DNA from: Streptomyces sp. NRRL F-6131
GTDB lineage: Bacteria; Actinomycetota; Actinomycetes; Streptomycetales; Streptomycetaceae
Assembly: GCA_000719695.1 (NCBI GenBank)
Contig: JOHN01000032.1
Location: 1-64,000, forward strand
DNA length: 64,000 nt
Direction of reading: 5' to 3'
The first letter of the stretch is position 1. Every line of letters begins with the position of its first letter. A model generated the notes under the pieces. That model was not told where the DNA came from and made no database searches. It saw nothing but the letters and a program-made list of their open reading frames with translations. The position numbers were made by a program, and so were the translations under genes. Below, one piece after another: positions 8,641 through 17,094 of this stretch.

Positions 8641-9888
8641 GTGACTGACTCCGGAAGCCCCGATTCTCGTAGCCCGCTCGACGCCGAGGCCGCCGGGCCG
8701 GACCGGCCGGACCCGCTGGACGGCGTCTGGGACGTCGTCGTGGTCGGTGCCGGACCGGCCGGCTCCTCCGCCGCGCACGCCGCCGCCGTCCAGGGCCGGC
8801 GCGTGCTGCTGCTCGACAAGGCCGAGCACCCCCGGTACAAGACCTGCGGCGGCGGCATCATCGGCCCGTCCCGGGACAGCCTGCCACCGGACTTCAGACT
8901 GCCGCTCCAGGACCGGGTGCACGCCGTCACCTTCGCGTACGGCGGCCGGTTCACCCGGACGAGGCGGTCCAAGCGGATGCTGTTCGGCCTGGTCAACCGG
9001 GACGAGTTCGATCTGCGCCTGGTGCAGGCGGCCAAGCAGGCCGGCGCGGTGCTGGTCACCGGAGTGACCGTCACCGGGGTGGAGCAGCGCGGCGGCGAGC
9101 ACCGCACGGCCCTGGTCACCGCCGCCGACGGGCGCAGCTTCGAGGCCCGCGCGGTGGTCGGCGCGGACGGCAGCGCGAGCCGGATCGGCCGGCACGTCGG
9201 CGTCTCCTTCGACCAGATCGACCTCGGCCTGGAGGCGGAGATCCCCGTCCCGGCGGAGGTCGCCGCCGACTGGGCCGGCCGGATCCACCTCGACTGGGGC
9301 CCGCTGCCCGGCAGTTACGGCTGGGTGTTCCCGAAGACCGAGTCCAGCAGCCTGACCGTCGGGGTGATCTCGGCGCGCGGCGACGGCGAGCGGACCAAGC
9401 AGTACCTGGCGGACTACATCCGGCAGTTGGGCCTCGCCGGTTTCGAGCCGAGCGTGGAGTCCGGGCACCTGACCCGCTGCCGGGCCGAGGACTCGCCGCT
9501 GTCGCGCGGCCGGGTCCTGGTGGCCGGTGACGCGGCCGGGCTGCTGGAGCCGTGGACCCGGGAGGGCATCTCGTACGCGCTCCGCTCGGGCCGGCTGGCG
9601 GGGGAGTGGGCGGTGAAGGTGGCCGAGGCGGCCACGGCGGCGGAGGTGCGCCGCGAGGCGCTGAACTACGCCTTCGCGATCAAGGCGGGCCTGGGCGTGG
9701 AGATGCGGGCCGGCAAGCAGATGCTGACCGCCTTCGAGCGCCGGCCGTACCTGTTCCACGCGGCGGTCTGCCTGGTCGACCCGGCCTGGCGGGCGTTCGC
9801 CCGGACCACCCAGGGCCACACCACCTTCGCCCAGGTGATCCGGCAGTACCGCTCGGCCCGCCGTCTCGCGGCGATCGCCTCGCGCTGA
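8641..9888 (+). CDS. Geranylgeranyl reductase family FAD-dependent oxidoreductase
   Basis: A 415-residue flavoprotein with the Rossmann GxGxxG dinucleotide motif VVVVGAGPAGSSAAHAAA near residue 35. It also has the PRYKTCGGGI redox-region motif and the second FAD block GRVLVAGDAAGLLEPWTREG, all typical of the geranylgeranyl reductase family. Members saturate isoprenoid chains (menaquinone tails, polyprenyl lipids, archaeal-type lipids) or act as related monooxygenases. In streptomycetes such genes are often near menaquinone or nuo loci, which are not seen here, so the substrate is open. The GTG at 8641 follows AGGAT by 8 bp. The same TAGGAT (8628-8633) could be a -10 box, making the transcript nearly leaderless. 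Confidence 0.82.
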   Translation: MTDSGSPDSRSPLDAEAAGPDRPDPLDGVWDVVVVGAGPAGSSAAHAAAVQGRRVLLLDKAEHPRYKTCGGGIIGPSRDSLPPDFRLPLQDRVHAVTFAYGGRFTRTRRSKRMLFGLVNRDEFDLRLVQAAKQAGAVLVTGVTVTGVEQRGGEHRTALVTAADGRSFEARAVVGADGSASRIGRHVGVSFDQIDLGLEAEIPVPAEVAADWAGRIHLDWGPLPGSYGWVFPKTESSSLTVGVISARGDGERTKQYLADYIRQLGLAGFEPSVESGHLTRCRAEDSPLSRGRVLVAGDAAGLLEPWTREGISYALRSGRLAGEWAVKVAEAATAAEVRREALNYAFAIKAGLGVEMRAGKQMLTAFERRPYLFHAAVCLVDPAWRAFARTTQGHTTFAQVIRQYRSARRLAAIASR

Positions 9889-9945
9889 CCGGCTGACCTA
9901 CCGGCCGGCCGACTGACCGGCCTACCGGCCGACCGGCCGTCCGGA
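9889..9945. repeat. CCGGCC-rich short tandem repeats between convergent genes
   Basis: A series of GACCGGC(C/T) and CTACCGGCC units of about 10-12 bp fills the gap after the reductase stop. Many are self-complementary, so the segment can fold into several small hairpins and may act as a shared terminator with the chitinase. Confidence 0.6.
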
Positions 9946-10016
9946 CGGTGGTGACGACGTGACGCCGGGTCCGGTGGGGGCGACCCACCGGCCCCGGCGC
10001 GCGCCGGGCCGGGGTG

Positions 10017-12314
10017 CTACTTGAGGCCGTTGTCGATCGCCGTGATGAGGGTGCCGCCCGGGGTGTCCCCGGTCATCTCCCAGATCATCGCGCCGAGCAG
10101 GCCCTTCGATTTCAGGTAGGCCGTCTTCTTGCCGATCGACCAGGCGTCGTCGAAGGTCCACCACTGTCCGCCCGCGCCGGTGTAGCCGTACGTGGCGACC
10201 GACTGTTCGTCGTGGTAGACGGCGAGGTTGGGGAAGGTGGTGATCAGGTTGTTGTACCCGCGGGTGCCGGCCTCCTCGGCGAACTGGCCGGGTGCGGCGC
10301 CGGTCGCGCTCTGCCACTCGCCCTTGACGCCGCCGTCGGGGACGCCCTGCCAGCCGCGGCCGTAGAACGCGAGGCCGATGGTGAGCTTGCGCGGGTTGAC
10401 CCCGGCGTCGAGGTAGGGCTTGACGGCCGCGTCGACGCTGAAGTGGGTGGTGTACGGGTCCTGGGCGTCCTGGTAGAGGTTGCCCTGGTGGCCGGTGCGG
10501 TTCGGCTCCCAGGAGTTGTCGCTGCCGGCGCCGTGGAAGTCGTAGCCCTGGACGTTGGCGATGTCCAGGTAGTTGAAGATCTTGGAGAGGTCCCAGCCCT
10601 GGTCGATCTTGACCGGGTCGGCCGGGGTGAAGGCGGTCAGCAGCTTGTGCGAGCCGCCGAGCGCGTCCAGCTGCTTGCGGAACTCGGCCAGCAGCAGGGT
10701 CAGGTTGGCCTTGTCGTTGGTGCTGTAGTGGTTGCCGGCGTGGCCGTCGGGCGAGCCGGGCCACTCCCAGTCGAGGTCGATGCCGTCGAAGATGCCGGCT
10801 GCGACGCCGTCGCCGCCCGCGCCGTTGTAGACCGGCAGGTTGCCCTTGATCCACACGTCGATGCAGGACTTGACGAGCTTCTGCCGGGAGGCGTCGGTGG
10901 CCGCCGCGTCGGAGAAGTACTTGGAGTAGGTCCAGCCGCCCAGCGAGACGACCACCTTCAGGTTCGGGTACTTCGCCTTGAGCTTCTTCAACTGGTTGAA
11001 GTTGCCGCGCAGTTTGCCCCAACCGTCGTCGGCCACGCCGTCGACCGACTGGGCGGCGCTCATCGGACGGGCGTAGTCGGCGTCGGCGTCACCGGCTCCG
11101 GTGCCCTGGTCCGGGTCCTGGGGGTTGGCCGTGGTGCCCTTGGTGACGCCCGCCAGGCAGGTCAGGTTGACCGGGTCGATGTTCTCGAAGGCGTAGTTGA
11201 TGACGTCGAGCTTGGCCGCGCTGCCCGAGGTGTCGAGGTTCTTGACGAAGTACTGGCGGCCGTAGATGCCCCACTGGGTGAAGTAGCCGACCCGGGCGTA
11301 CTTGCCGGCGCCGACCAGGTCGGAGGTGGTGACCTTGAGCGGCGTCGAGGCGGGCGAGGCGTTGTCCGCGCCGTCCCGGGCCTTGACGGTGAAGGTGTAG
11401 GCGGTGGACGGGGAGAGGCTGTTGACGGTGGCGGTCAGGGTGGCGCCGGTCACCGTGCGGACCAGGACGCCGTCCCGGTACACGTCGTACGCGGCGACCC
11501 GCAGGTTGTCGGTGGCGGCGTTCCAGGCGAGCGTCACCTCGCTCGAACCCACCGCGGTGGTGCGGAGGTTGGTCGGCGCGGTGGGCGGTGTCGGATCGGT
11601 GGCCGGGTCGAAGGTGGAGGCGGTGACCGGGGCGCTCGCCGGGCCGAGGTTGCCGCGGGTGTCCTTGGCCCGGACCGTCAGGGTGTAACTGGTCGCCGGG
11701 GTCAGCCCGGTGACCAGCGCGTCCGTGGTGGCGGTGGTGGCGACCACGGTGCCGCCGTTCAGCACCTCGTAGGAGGCGACCTGGAAGTCGCCGCCGGTCG
11801 CGGCGGGCCACTTCAGCGCGAGGCTGTGCGCCGTCGAGTCGGTCACCGTCGGGGTGCCGGGGGCGGACGGCAGGACGTCCGAACTGCCGTCGCACTTGTC
11901 GCCGTTGATCCGGCAGCCGGTCGGCGTGCCGATCGGGCCGTTGGCCACGAACCAGAAGCTGTACGGCTCGGTGGTCCGCCCCGCGGGGACGTTGGCGTTG
12001 TAGAACGCGGCGACGGCGGTGACGTGGCGGCCGTTGACGGTCGCGGTGCCGTTGTAGCTGTTCTGGACGGTCACGCCGGCCGGGAGGTCGAACTCCAGGG
12101 TCCAGCCGTTGACGGCGGTGGTGTTGTCGTTCCTGACGATGTAGGTGCCCTTCCACCAGGAGCCGTTGTTCTCGCTGGTGAAGGCGGCGGTGAGCTTGCC
12201 GGCCGCGTTGGCCGGGGTGGCCAGCGCGGTGATCGCGGCCAGCGGGAGGAGCAGGACGGAGAGCAGCGCGATCAGCCTGTGGCGGCCTCGGCGCGTGCGG
12301 GATCGAACGGACAT
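10017..12314 (-). CDS. Secreted chitinase: signal, CBM2, two FnIII, GH18
   Basis: A 765-residue extracellular endochitinase. Residues 1-38 are a signal peptide (basic start, hydrophobic core, ANAA cleavage). About 39-145 is a family 2 carbohydrate-binding module with the conserved Trp and NGTATVNGRHV region. Two fibronectin type III domains follow (about 150-240 and 245-330). About 335-765 is a GH18 barrel with the catalytic FDGIDLDWEWPG motif (DxxDxDxE), VVSLGGWTYSKYF and WWTFDDAWSIGKKTAYLKSK. It cleaves beta-1,4 N-acetylglucosamine chains with retention through substrate assistance. ATG 12314 has AGGGAG 5 bp upstream. It is transcribed from the repeat-bearing promoter at 12432-12473, so induction by chitin products and control by a DasR-like regulator are expected. 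Confidence 0.95.
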   Translation of the reverse strand: MSVRSRTRRGRHRLIALLSVLLLPLAAITALATPANAAGKLTAAFTSENNGSWWKGTYIVRNDNTTAVNGWTLEFDLPAGVTVQNSYNGTATVNGRHVTAVAAFYNANVPAGRTTEPYSFWFVANGPIGTPTGCRINGDKCDGSSDVLPSAPGTPTVTDSTAHSLALKWPAATGGDFQVASYEVLNGGTVVATTATTDALVTGLTPATSYTLTVRAKDTRGNLGPASAPVTASTFDPATDPTPPTAPTNLRTTAVGSSEVTLAWNAATDNLRVAAYDVYRDGVLVRTVTGATLTATVNSLSPSTAYTFTVKARDGADNASPASTPLKVTTSDLVGAGKYARVGYFTQWGIYGRQYFVKNLDTSGSAAKLDVINYAFENIDPVNLTCLAGVTKGTTANPQDPDQGTGAGDADADYARPMSAAQSVDGVADDGWGKLRGNFNQLKKLKAKYPNLKVVVSLGGWTYSKYFSDAAATDASRQKLVKSCIDVWIKGNLPVYNGAGGDGVAAGIFDGIDLDWEWPGSPDGHAGNHYSTNDKANLTLLLAEFRKQLDALGGSHKLLTAFTPADPVKIDQGWDLSKIFNYLDIANVQGYDFHGAGSDNSWEPNRTGHQGNLYQDAQDPYTTHFSVDAAVKPYLDAGVNPRKLTIGLAFYGRGWQGVPDGGVKGEWQSATGAAPGQFAEEAGTRGYNNLITTFPNLAVYHDEQSVATYGYTGAGGQWWTFDDAWSIGKKTAYLKSKGLLGAMIWEMTGDTPGGTLITAIDNGLK

Positions 12315-12431
12315 GGTTCTCCCTGCGACTGTGGGGGTTGGACAGGGTGACGCCGAACCGAACGGGGACGGTGCAGGGGAGGCACCGGCCGTGTGGCATG
12401 CCCGCCGCCGTGGGGAGACGGGGGCATGGGC

Positions 12432-12473
12432 ACTGTAGGAGGTACAGACCAATGCGTCAACAGGTCTGTACCA
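12432..12473 (-). promoter_or_regulatory. Chitinase promoter with two 12-bp direct repeats (dre-like)
   Basis: On the minus strand -35 TTGACG (12455-12460) and -10 TACAGT (12432-12437) are 17 bp apart. TGGTACAGACCT (12440-12451 and 12462-12473 region) and TGGTCTGTACCT flank and overlap the -35 box, and their cores form a perfect 10-bp inverted pair (GGTACAGACC/GGTCTGTACC at 12441-12450 and 12463-12472). Paired 12-bp repeats over the -35 are characteristic of Streptomyces chitinase promoters, and DasR sites resemble TGGTCTAGACCA. Start site predicted near 12425, giving a 110-nt leader. Confidence 0.75.
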
Positions 12474-12518
12474 CTGGGGAGTTGGCCCGGGCCGGGGCGG
12501 GTCTTGCGGGCCGGGCCG

Positions 12519-13511
12519 TCAGCCGCGGCGCGGGTGACCGGACAGCTCGTCCCCGAGCGGACTGCGGCCGTAGAGCACCGAACGGCCGTGCCGGGCCCGG
12601 GTCACCAGCCCGGTCCGGTGCAGCACCGCCAGGTGCTGGCTGATCGCGCCCGGCGTGACCCCCAGCCGGTAGGCGAGGTCCGTGGTGCTGGCCGGCTCGG
12701 CGAGCAGGGCCAGGAGCCGGGCCTTCGGGGCGCCGAGCAGCTGCTCCAGCGCGCGCGGCGCCACCGGCGGCCGCGGACCGGTCATCCCGGCCCGCCCCCG
12801 GGCCGGGTAACTGATCTGCGGAGCGCGGTCGTTGCTGATCATCGTGACCGCGCCCCGGGCGAAGAAGGTCGGCACCAGCACCAGTCCGCGCCCGTCCACC
12901 GTGATCTCGTCGTCCCAGTTCGTCCAGGGACGGTCGATCGACAGCACCCCGTCCGTCCAGCGCAACCGGTGGTCGAGGTCGGCGAACAGCGCGGCCGCGC
13001 CCTGCTGCGCCAGCACCCGGGAGCGGTAGACCAGGTCCGCCTCCAGCACCGCCCGCGCCCGCGGCCACCAGCCGGGCGCCAGGCAGCGCTCCCAGTACTC
13101 CTCCAGGGCGTCGGCGATCCGTGCCAGCAGCCGCTCCGGGTCGCTCAGACCGGCCGCCAGCACCGGGGGAAGCGGCCGGTGGTGGGGCAGGAAGGTCTGC
13201 TCCAGTTCGGGGCGCAGCCGGTCGGGCGGCAGCGCCCGGACGGCGGCCAGCTCGGTGCGGAAGTCCGGCCACGGGCTGGTCGGCCGGGGCGTCAGGAAGT
13301 CCGGGATCCAGCGGTTGGCGCCGACCAGGGAGAGCAGCAGCGCGGAGTCCAGCCGCTCGAAGGCGGGGCGCAGTCGCTCGAAGGCGGCGGACTGGAGGGG
13401 GAGGTGGCCGGGGTGCGTCCACATCCGCAGGCTGAGGGCGGCCTCCTGGATGGGCGAGCAGGCGAACCAGGTGGTGGCGAGGTCGGCCAGGTCGAGCTTG
13501 AACCGGTGCAC
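12519..13511 (-). CDS. ArsR-type winged-helix regulator with N-terminal DUF5937-like domain
   Basis: A 330-residue regulator with an unusual order. About 240 residues of an N-terminal sensor-like domain (starting MHRFKLDLADLATTWFACSP) are followed by a C-terminal winged helix with AYRLGVTPGAISQHLAVLHR, a clear ArsR recognition helix, then VTRARHGRSVLYGRSPLGDE. This is the actinobacterial DUF5937/ArsR layout, commonly divergent from an MFS exporter, as here. No metal-binding Cys cluster (ELCVCD type) is present, so it probably senses an organic ligand. GTG 13511 is the start. The operator candidate is the inverted repeat at 13598-13614. Confidence 0.82.
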   Translation of the reverse strand: MHRFKLDLADLATTWFACSPIQEAALSLRMWTHPGHLPLQSAAFERLRPAFERLDSALLLSLVGANRWIPDFLTPRPTSPWPDFRTELAAVRALPPDRLRPELEQTFLPHHRPLPPVLAAGLSDPERLLARIADALEEYWERCLAPGWWPRARAVLEADLVYRSRVLAQQGAAALFADLDHRLRWTDGVLSIDRPWTNWDDEITVDGRGLVLVPTFFARGAVTMISNDRAPQISYPARGRAGMTGPRPPVAPRALEQLLGAPKARLLALLAEPASTTDLAYRLGVTPGAISQHLAVLHRTGLVTRARHGRSVLYGRSPLGDELSGHPRRG

Positions 13512-13597
13512 GCGGCCGTCCCCCGTCCCTCGCCGTGCGTCGTTCGCGGCCGGTGGGCGGCTCCGGCCCGGGGCCGCGCCGCCGGTGGGCTGCTGGT

Positions 13598-13614
13598 TTT
13601 AGCGCCAGCCTAAA
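13598..13614. promoter_or_regulatory. Inverted repeat TTTAG-N7-CTAAA, candidate ArsR/MFS operator
   Basis: TTTAG (13598-13602), 7 bp, CTAAA (13610-13614) lie between the divergent regulator and exporter. A second pair GCTGG/CCAGC (13592-13596, 13605-13609) is interleaved. It is the only AT-rich patch in this gap and the natural place for the regulator to bind both promoters. Confidence 0.5.
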
Positions 13615-13655
13615 TGAGTACTGCCGGACGGCGGTGGCGGGGTGGGATCAGGGAC

Positions 13656-15008
13656 ATGACCACCCCACCGGCGGCGCCCGCCGCGCCGAGCTCCGCCCCG
13701 CCCGCGCCCGCCCAGCCCGCCCAGCCCGCGCCCGCCCCGTCCGGGCCGTCCCGGCTGCTGCACCCCGACCCGATGGTGCGCAGGCTCGCCCGGATCACCC
13801 TGCTCAACACCCTCGGCAGCGGCCTCTCGCTCTCCGTCGGCGTGCTGTTCTTCACCCGCTTCCTCGGCCTGAGCGCCGCCCAGCTCGGCCTCGCGCTCAC
13901 CGCCGCAGGGCTCTGCGGCGTGGTCGCCAGCGTCCCGGCCGGGCGCGCCGCCGACCGTTGGGGGGCCCGGCCGATCCTGGTGGCGCTGGTCGCGCTGACC
14001 GGCCTCGGCACCGCCGGCTACACCCTGGTGGACGGCTACCCGGCGTTCGTGGCGCTCGCCTGCCTGGTCTCCGCCGCCGACCGGGGCGCGGCCGCCGTCC
14101 GCAACGCCCTCTACGCGGAGGTGCTGCCCGCCGACAAGCGGGTGGCCGGCCGGGCCTACCTGCGGGTGGTGACCAACGTCGGGCTCTGCCTCGGCACCGG
14201 CGTGGGCGCGATCGCGCTCCAGGTGGACTCGCGCACCGGCTACCTGACGGCGATCCTGGCGGACGCCGCCTCCTACCTCGCGGTCGCGGTGCTGTTCCAC
14301 CGGCTGCGGGTGCCGGGCGCCGACGGGGCCGACGAGGCGGGTGCCGGCGGCGCACGTGGGGTGCGCGCCCCGGCGAAGGGGGCCGAGCGGGCGGTCCGCG
14401 ACCGCAACCCGGCGCTCCGCGACGGGCCGTTCCTGGTGGTGACCGCGCTCGGCGCGGTGCTCTCCCTGCAGTTCGCGATGCTGGAGGTCGGCGTGCCGCT
14501 GTGGATCGTCCAGCAGACCGACGCGCCCCGGATCACCGTGGCCGGCACCCTGATCGTCAACACCGTGCTGGTCATCGCGTTCCAGGTGCCCGCCACCCGG
14601 GGCACCGAGCACCCGGCCGCCGCCGCCCGGGCCTGCGGTCGCGCCGGACTGATCCTGGCCGCCTCCTGCCTGGTCCTCGGACTCGCCCACGGCACGCCGC
14701 CCGCGCTCGCCGCCGTGGTGGTGCTGGTCGGGGTGGCCCTCCAGGCGGCCGGCGAGGTCCTGAGCCAGGCCGGCACCTGGGCACTCAGCTACGACCTCGC
14801 CGGGGAGCGCGCCCACGGTGCCTACCAGGGGGTCTTCAACGCGGGCAGCTCCGCCGCGCTGATGATCGGCCCGGCCGTGGTCTCCACCGCGGTCATCGGC
14901 CACGGCCTGGTCGGCTGGGCCGTGCTCGGCGCCGTGCTGGCCGGCGCGGGCCTGGCGATGGGCCCCGCCGTCCGGTGGGCCCGACGGCGGGGCGCCGCCC
15001 CGGCCTGA
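13656..15008 (+). CDS. MFS transporter, probable efflux
   Basis: A 450-residue major facilitator protein with a 40-residue Pro/Ala-rich cytoplasmic N-terminus, then about 12 hydrophobic helices. The signature loop after helix 2 reads AGRAADRWGARPILVALVAL. A Lys/Arg-rich central loop (VRAPAKGAERAVRDRNPALR) divides the two halves. It probably exports a toxic compound sensed by the divergent ArsR regulator. ATG 13656 is preferred over ATG 13614, which lies inside the operator repeat and lacks a ribosome site. The substrate is unknown. Confidence 0.82.
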   Translation: MTTPPAAPAAPSSAPPAPAQPAQPAPAPSGPSRLLHPDPMVRRLARITLLNTLGSGLSLSVGVLFFTRFLGLSAAQLGLALTAAGLCGVVASVPAGRAADRWGARPILVALVALTGLGTAGYTLVDGYPAFVALACLVSAADRGAAAVRNALYAEVLPADKRVAGRAYLRVVTNVGLCLGTGVGAIALQVDSRTGYLTAILADAASYLAVAVLFHRLRVPGADGADEAGAGGARGVRAPAKGAERAVRDRNPALRDGPFLVVTALGAVLSLQFAMLEVGVPLWIVQQTDAPRITVAGTLIVNTVLVIAFQVPATRGTEHPAAAARACGRAGLILAASCLVLGLAHGTPPALAAVVVLVGVALQAAGEVLSQAGTWALSYDLAGERAHGAYQGVFNAGSSAALMIGPAVVSTAVIGHGLVGWAVLGAVLAGAGLAMGPAVRWARRRGAAPA

Positions 15009-15033
15009 GCCGGCCGGGGCCGTCCCGTCCGGG

Positions 15034-15456
15034 CTACTCCGGGACCACCGCGAGGGCCTCGATCTCCAGCAGCACCTCCGGCAGGAACAGCGCCGCCACC
15101 TGCATCGCCGAACTGGCCGGCAGCGGCAGGTCACCGAGCGCCTCGTCGCGCGCGGTGCGGACGGCCGGCAGGTGCCCGATGTCGGTGAGGAAGTACGTCA
15201 GCTTCACGACGTGCGAGAAGTCCGCCCCGGCGGCCGCCAGACACCGCCGCAGGTTCTCGAACACCTGCCGCGCCTGCGCCTCGGGGTCGCCCTCCCCGAC
15301 CAGCCGCCGCTGCTCGTCGAACGCGACCTGCCCCGACACCGCCACCAACCGCCCGGTGCCCGAGACGACCTGGGTGTAGCCGGTGCCGGGAGCGACACCG
15401 GGCGGCTCGGCGATGTGGGTGAGGGCGGCGGTGTTCCGCTGTGATTCCGTGGTCAT
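15034..15456 (-). CDS. RidA family enamine/imine deaminase
   Basis: A 140-residue YjgF/YER057c/UK114 protein. It carries VAVSGQVAFDEQ, a QARQVFENLRRCLAAAGADF helix and VVKLTYFLTDI. Family members hydrolyse reactive enamine/imine intermediates made by PLP enzymes. The usual catalytic Arg around residue 105 is not obvious: the equivalent stretch reads LPASSAMQVAALFLPEVLLE, where the Arg-containing PAR(S/T) motif is PAS. This looks like one of the RidA paralogue subfamilies lacking the canonical Arg, so deaminase activity is uncertain. It is convergent with the MFS gene (25-bp gap). Confidence 0.82.
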   Translation of the reverse strand: MTTESQRNTAALTHIAEPPGVAPGTGYTQVVSGTGRLVAVSGQVAFDEQRRLVGEGDPEAQARQVFENLRRCLAAAGADFSHVVKLTYFLTDIGHLPAVRTARDEALGDLPLPASSAMQVAALFLPEVLLEIEALAVVPE

Positions 15457-15564
15457 GCGCCCATCGTGACGGACCGGTGATCACCGCACCACGGAGTTCA
15501 CGGAGGGTATCCTGGCCGAACACCCGAGGTGACCAGAACGGCCGGCAGGGAAGGAGATCGCTCC

Positions 15565-16134
15565 GTGAGCACGGCCCCCCGGATCCCCGGCGACTACAGC
15601 AGGGTGACCGACCCCGAACGGGCGCTGAAGTACGCGATCCAGCACGTCGCAGGTGACCGCGCCGAGATCATCGAAGGAGTCATCACCCCGATGTCGCCGA
15701 CATGGGCGCACGAGAATGCCACCGAGGTGGTCCGTCGGCAGCTGACGCCGCGCCTGCAGGCGCTGGGACTGGTGTCCGGGGCCGGGAATCTCGATCTGCC
15801 CGGATCGGAGAACTGGTTCATCCCCGACCTCGCGGTCGTGCCGGCCGACCTGGCGGCGAAGACGGAGGGCGCGCTGCTCCCGGACCAGACCCTGCTGGTG
15901 ATGGAGGTCAGCTCACCCTCGAACGGGGAGACGGACCGGACGGTGAAGCGTCGCCGGTACGGCCAGTACGGAGCGCCGCTGTACCTCCTGGTCGACCGGC
16001 AGAACCGGACCTGCACGGTGTTCAGCGAGCCGACGCGGCTCGGCTACGCGGTCGAGGACGGGCCGCACGCCTTCGGAACGTCCGTCCGGTTGCCGGCACC
16101 GTTCGAGGTGGAGGTCGACACCTCGGGGCTCTGA
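15565..16134 (+). CDS. Uma2 family (DUF820) PD-(D/E)XK nuclease-fold protein
   Basis: A 189-residue Uma2 protein. The fold core is visible as FIPDLAVVPADL (the conserved D) followed by LLVMEVSSPSNGETDRTVKR (E-x-S/K strand of the nuclease core) and RYGQYGAPLYLLVDRQNRTC. The family is abundant in streptomycetes and cyanobacteria; the role is not settled. GTG 15565 has AAGGAGAT 9 bp upstream. The weak AT-rich patch GGTATCCT near 15507-15514 may be its -10 region. It stands alone. Confidence 0.85.
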   Translation: MSTAPRIPGDYSRVTDPERALKYAIQHVAGDRAEIIEGVITPMSPTWAHENATEVVRRQLTPRLQALGLVSGAGNLDLPGSENWFIPDLAVVPADLAAKTEGALLPDQTLLVMEVSSPSNGETDRTVKRRRYGQYGAPLYLLVDRQNRTCTVFSEPTRLGYAVEDGPHAFGTSVRLPAPFEVEVDTSGL

Positions 16135-16274
16135 GGGGCCGGGGCGCAGCCGTTGGAGGAGAAGGGGCCTGGCCGGGTGGCGGGTGGGCATGTCAGAGTC
16201 GTCCGGGCGGCGCGGCCCACCCGTGGTCGCGGCCCGTTCCGACCCACCCTCAGCCGGAAAGCAGGACCGCACCG

Positions 16275-17048
16275 ATGACCAGTGAAGCGCCCTTCGTCCG
16301 TGTCTCCACCGAGGACGCCGTCACCACGCTGACCCTCGACTCGCCGCACAACCGCAACGCGCTCTCCACCCGGCTGATGGCCGAGCTGACCGCCGGCCTC
16401 GCCGGGGCGGCGGCCGATCCGGAGGTGCGCGCCGTGGTGCTCACCCACGCGGGCAAGGTGTTCTGTGCCGGGGCGGACCTCTCGGAGGCGACCGGTGCCG
16501 ACCCGACGGTCGGGCCGCGCGGGCTGGTCGACCTCCAGCGGGCGATCGTGGACTGTGCCAAGCCGGTGATCGCCGTCATCGACGGGCACGTCCGGGCCGG
16601 TGGGCTCGGGCTGGTCGGCGCGGCCGACCTGGCGATCGCCGGGCCGGCCGCCACCTTCGCGTTCACCGAGGTCCGGCTCGGCCTCGCGCCGGCCGTCATC
16701 TCGCTGCCGCTGCGCCCCAAGCTCGACCCGCGCGCGGCCTCCCGGTACTACCTCACCGGCGAGGTGTTCGACGCCGCCGAGGCCGCCCGGATCGGCCTGA
16801 TCACGCAGGCGGCCGACGCGCCGGAGGCGGCCGACGTCGCGCTCAAGGGGCTGCTGGACGCCCTGCGGCTGGGCTCGCCGCAGGGCCTCGCGCAGTCCAA
16901 GCGACTCGCCAACGCCGAGGTGGTGCGCTCCTTCGAGCGGGACGCCGACGAGCTGGTCGAGCTGTCGGCGCGGCTCTTCGGCTCGGAGGAGGCCCAGGAG
17001 GGCATGCGCTCGTTCCTGGAGAAGCGGCCCGCCCGCTGGGTGCGGTAG
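16275..17048 (+). CDS. Enoyl-CoA hydratase/isomerase family protein
   Basis: A 257-residue crotonase-fold protein. The first oxyanion-hole segment is FCAGADLSEATG and the second is VRAGGLGLVGAADLAIAG. The position of the first catalytic Glu of classical hydratases (about 20 residues later) is occupied by AFTEVRLGLAPAVISLPLR, where the Glu of FTEVRLG is kept. The usual GGG before LGL is AGG. It may act on a branched or aromatic acyl-CoA in amino-acid or fatty-acid breakdown. ATG 16275 is used. There are no neighbouring beta-oxidation genes, so the pathway cannot be named. Confidence 0.85.
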   Translation: MTSEAPFVRVSTEDAVTTLTLDSPHNRNALSTRLMAELTAGLAGAAADPEVRAVVLTHAGKVFCAGADLSEATGADPTVGPRGLVDLQRAIVDCAKPVIAVIDGHVRAGGLGLVGAADLAIAGPAATFAFTEVRLGLAPAVISLPLRPKLDPRAASRYYLTGEVFDAAEAARIGLITQAADAPEAADVALKGLLDALRLGSPQGLAQSKRLANAEVVRSFERDADELVELSARLFGSEEAQEGMRSFLEKRPARWVR

Positions 17049-17094
17049 CCGTTCGACGACGGGCCCTCGGCCCGGGCGGGCGGGGCCGCCGCCG

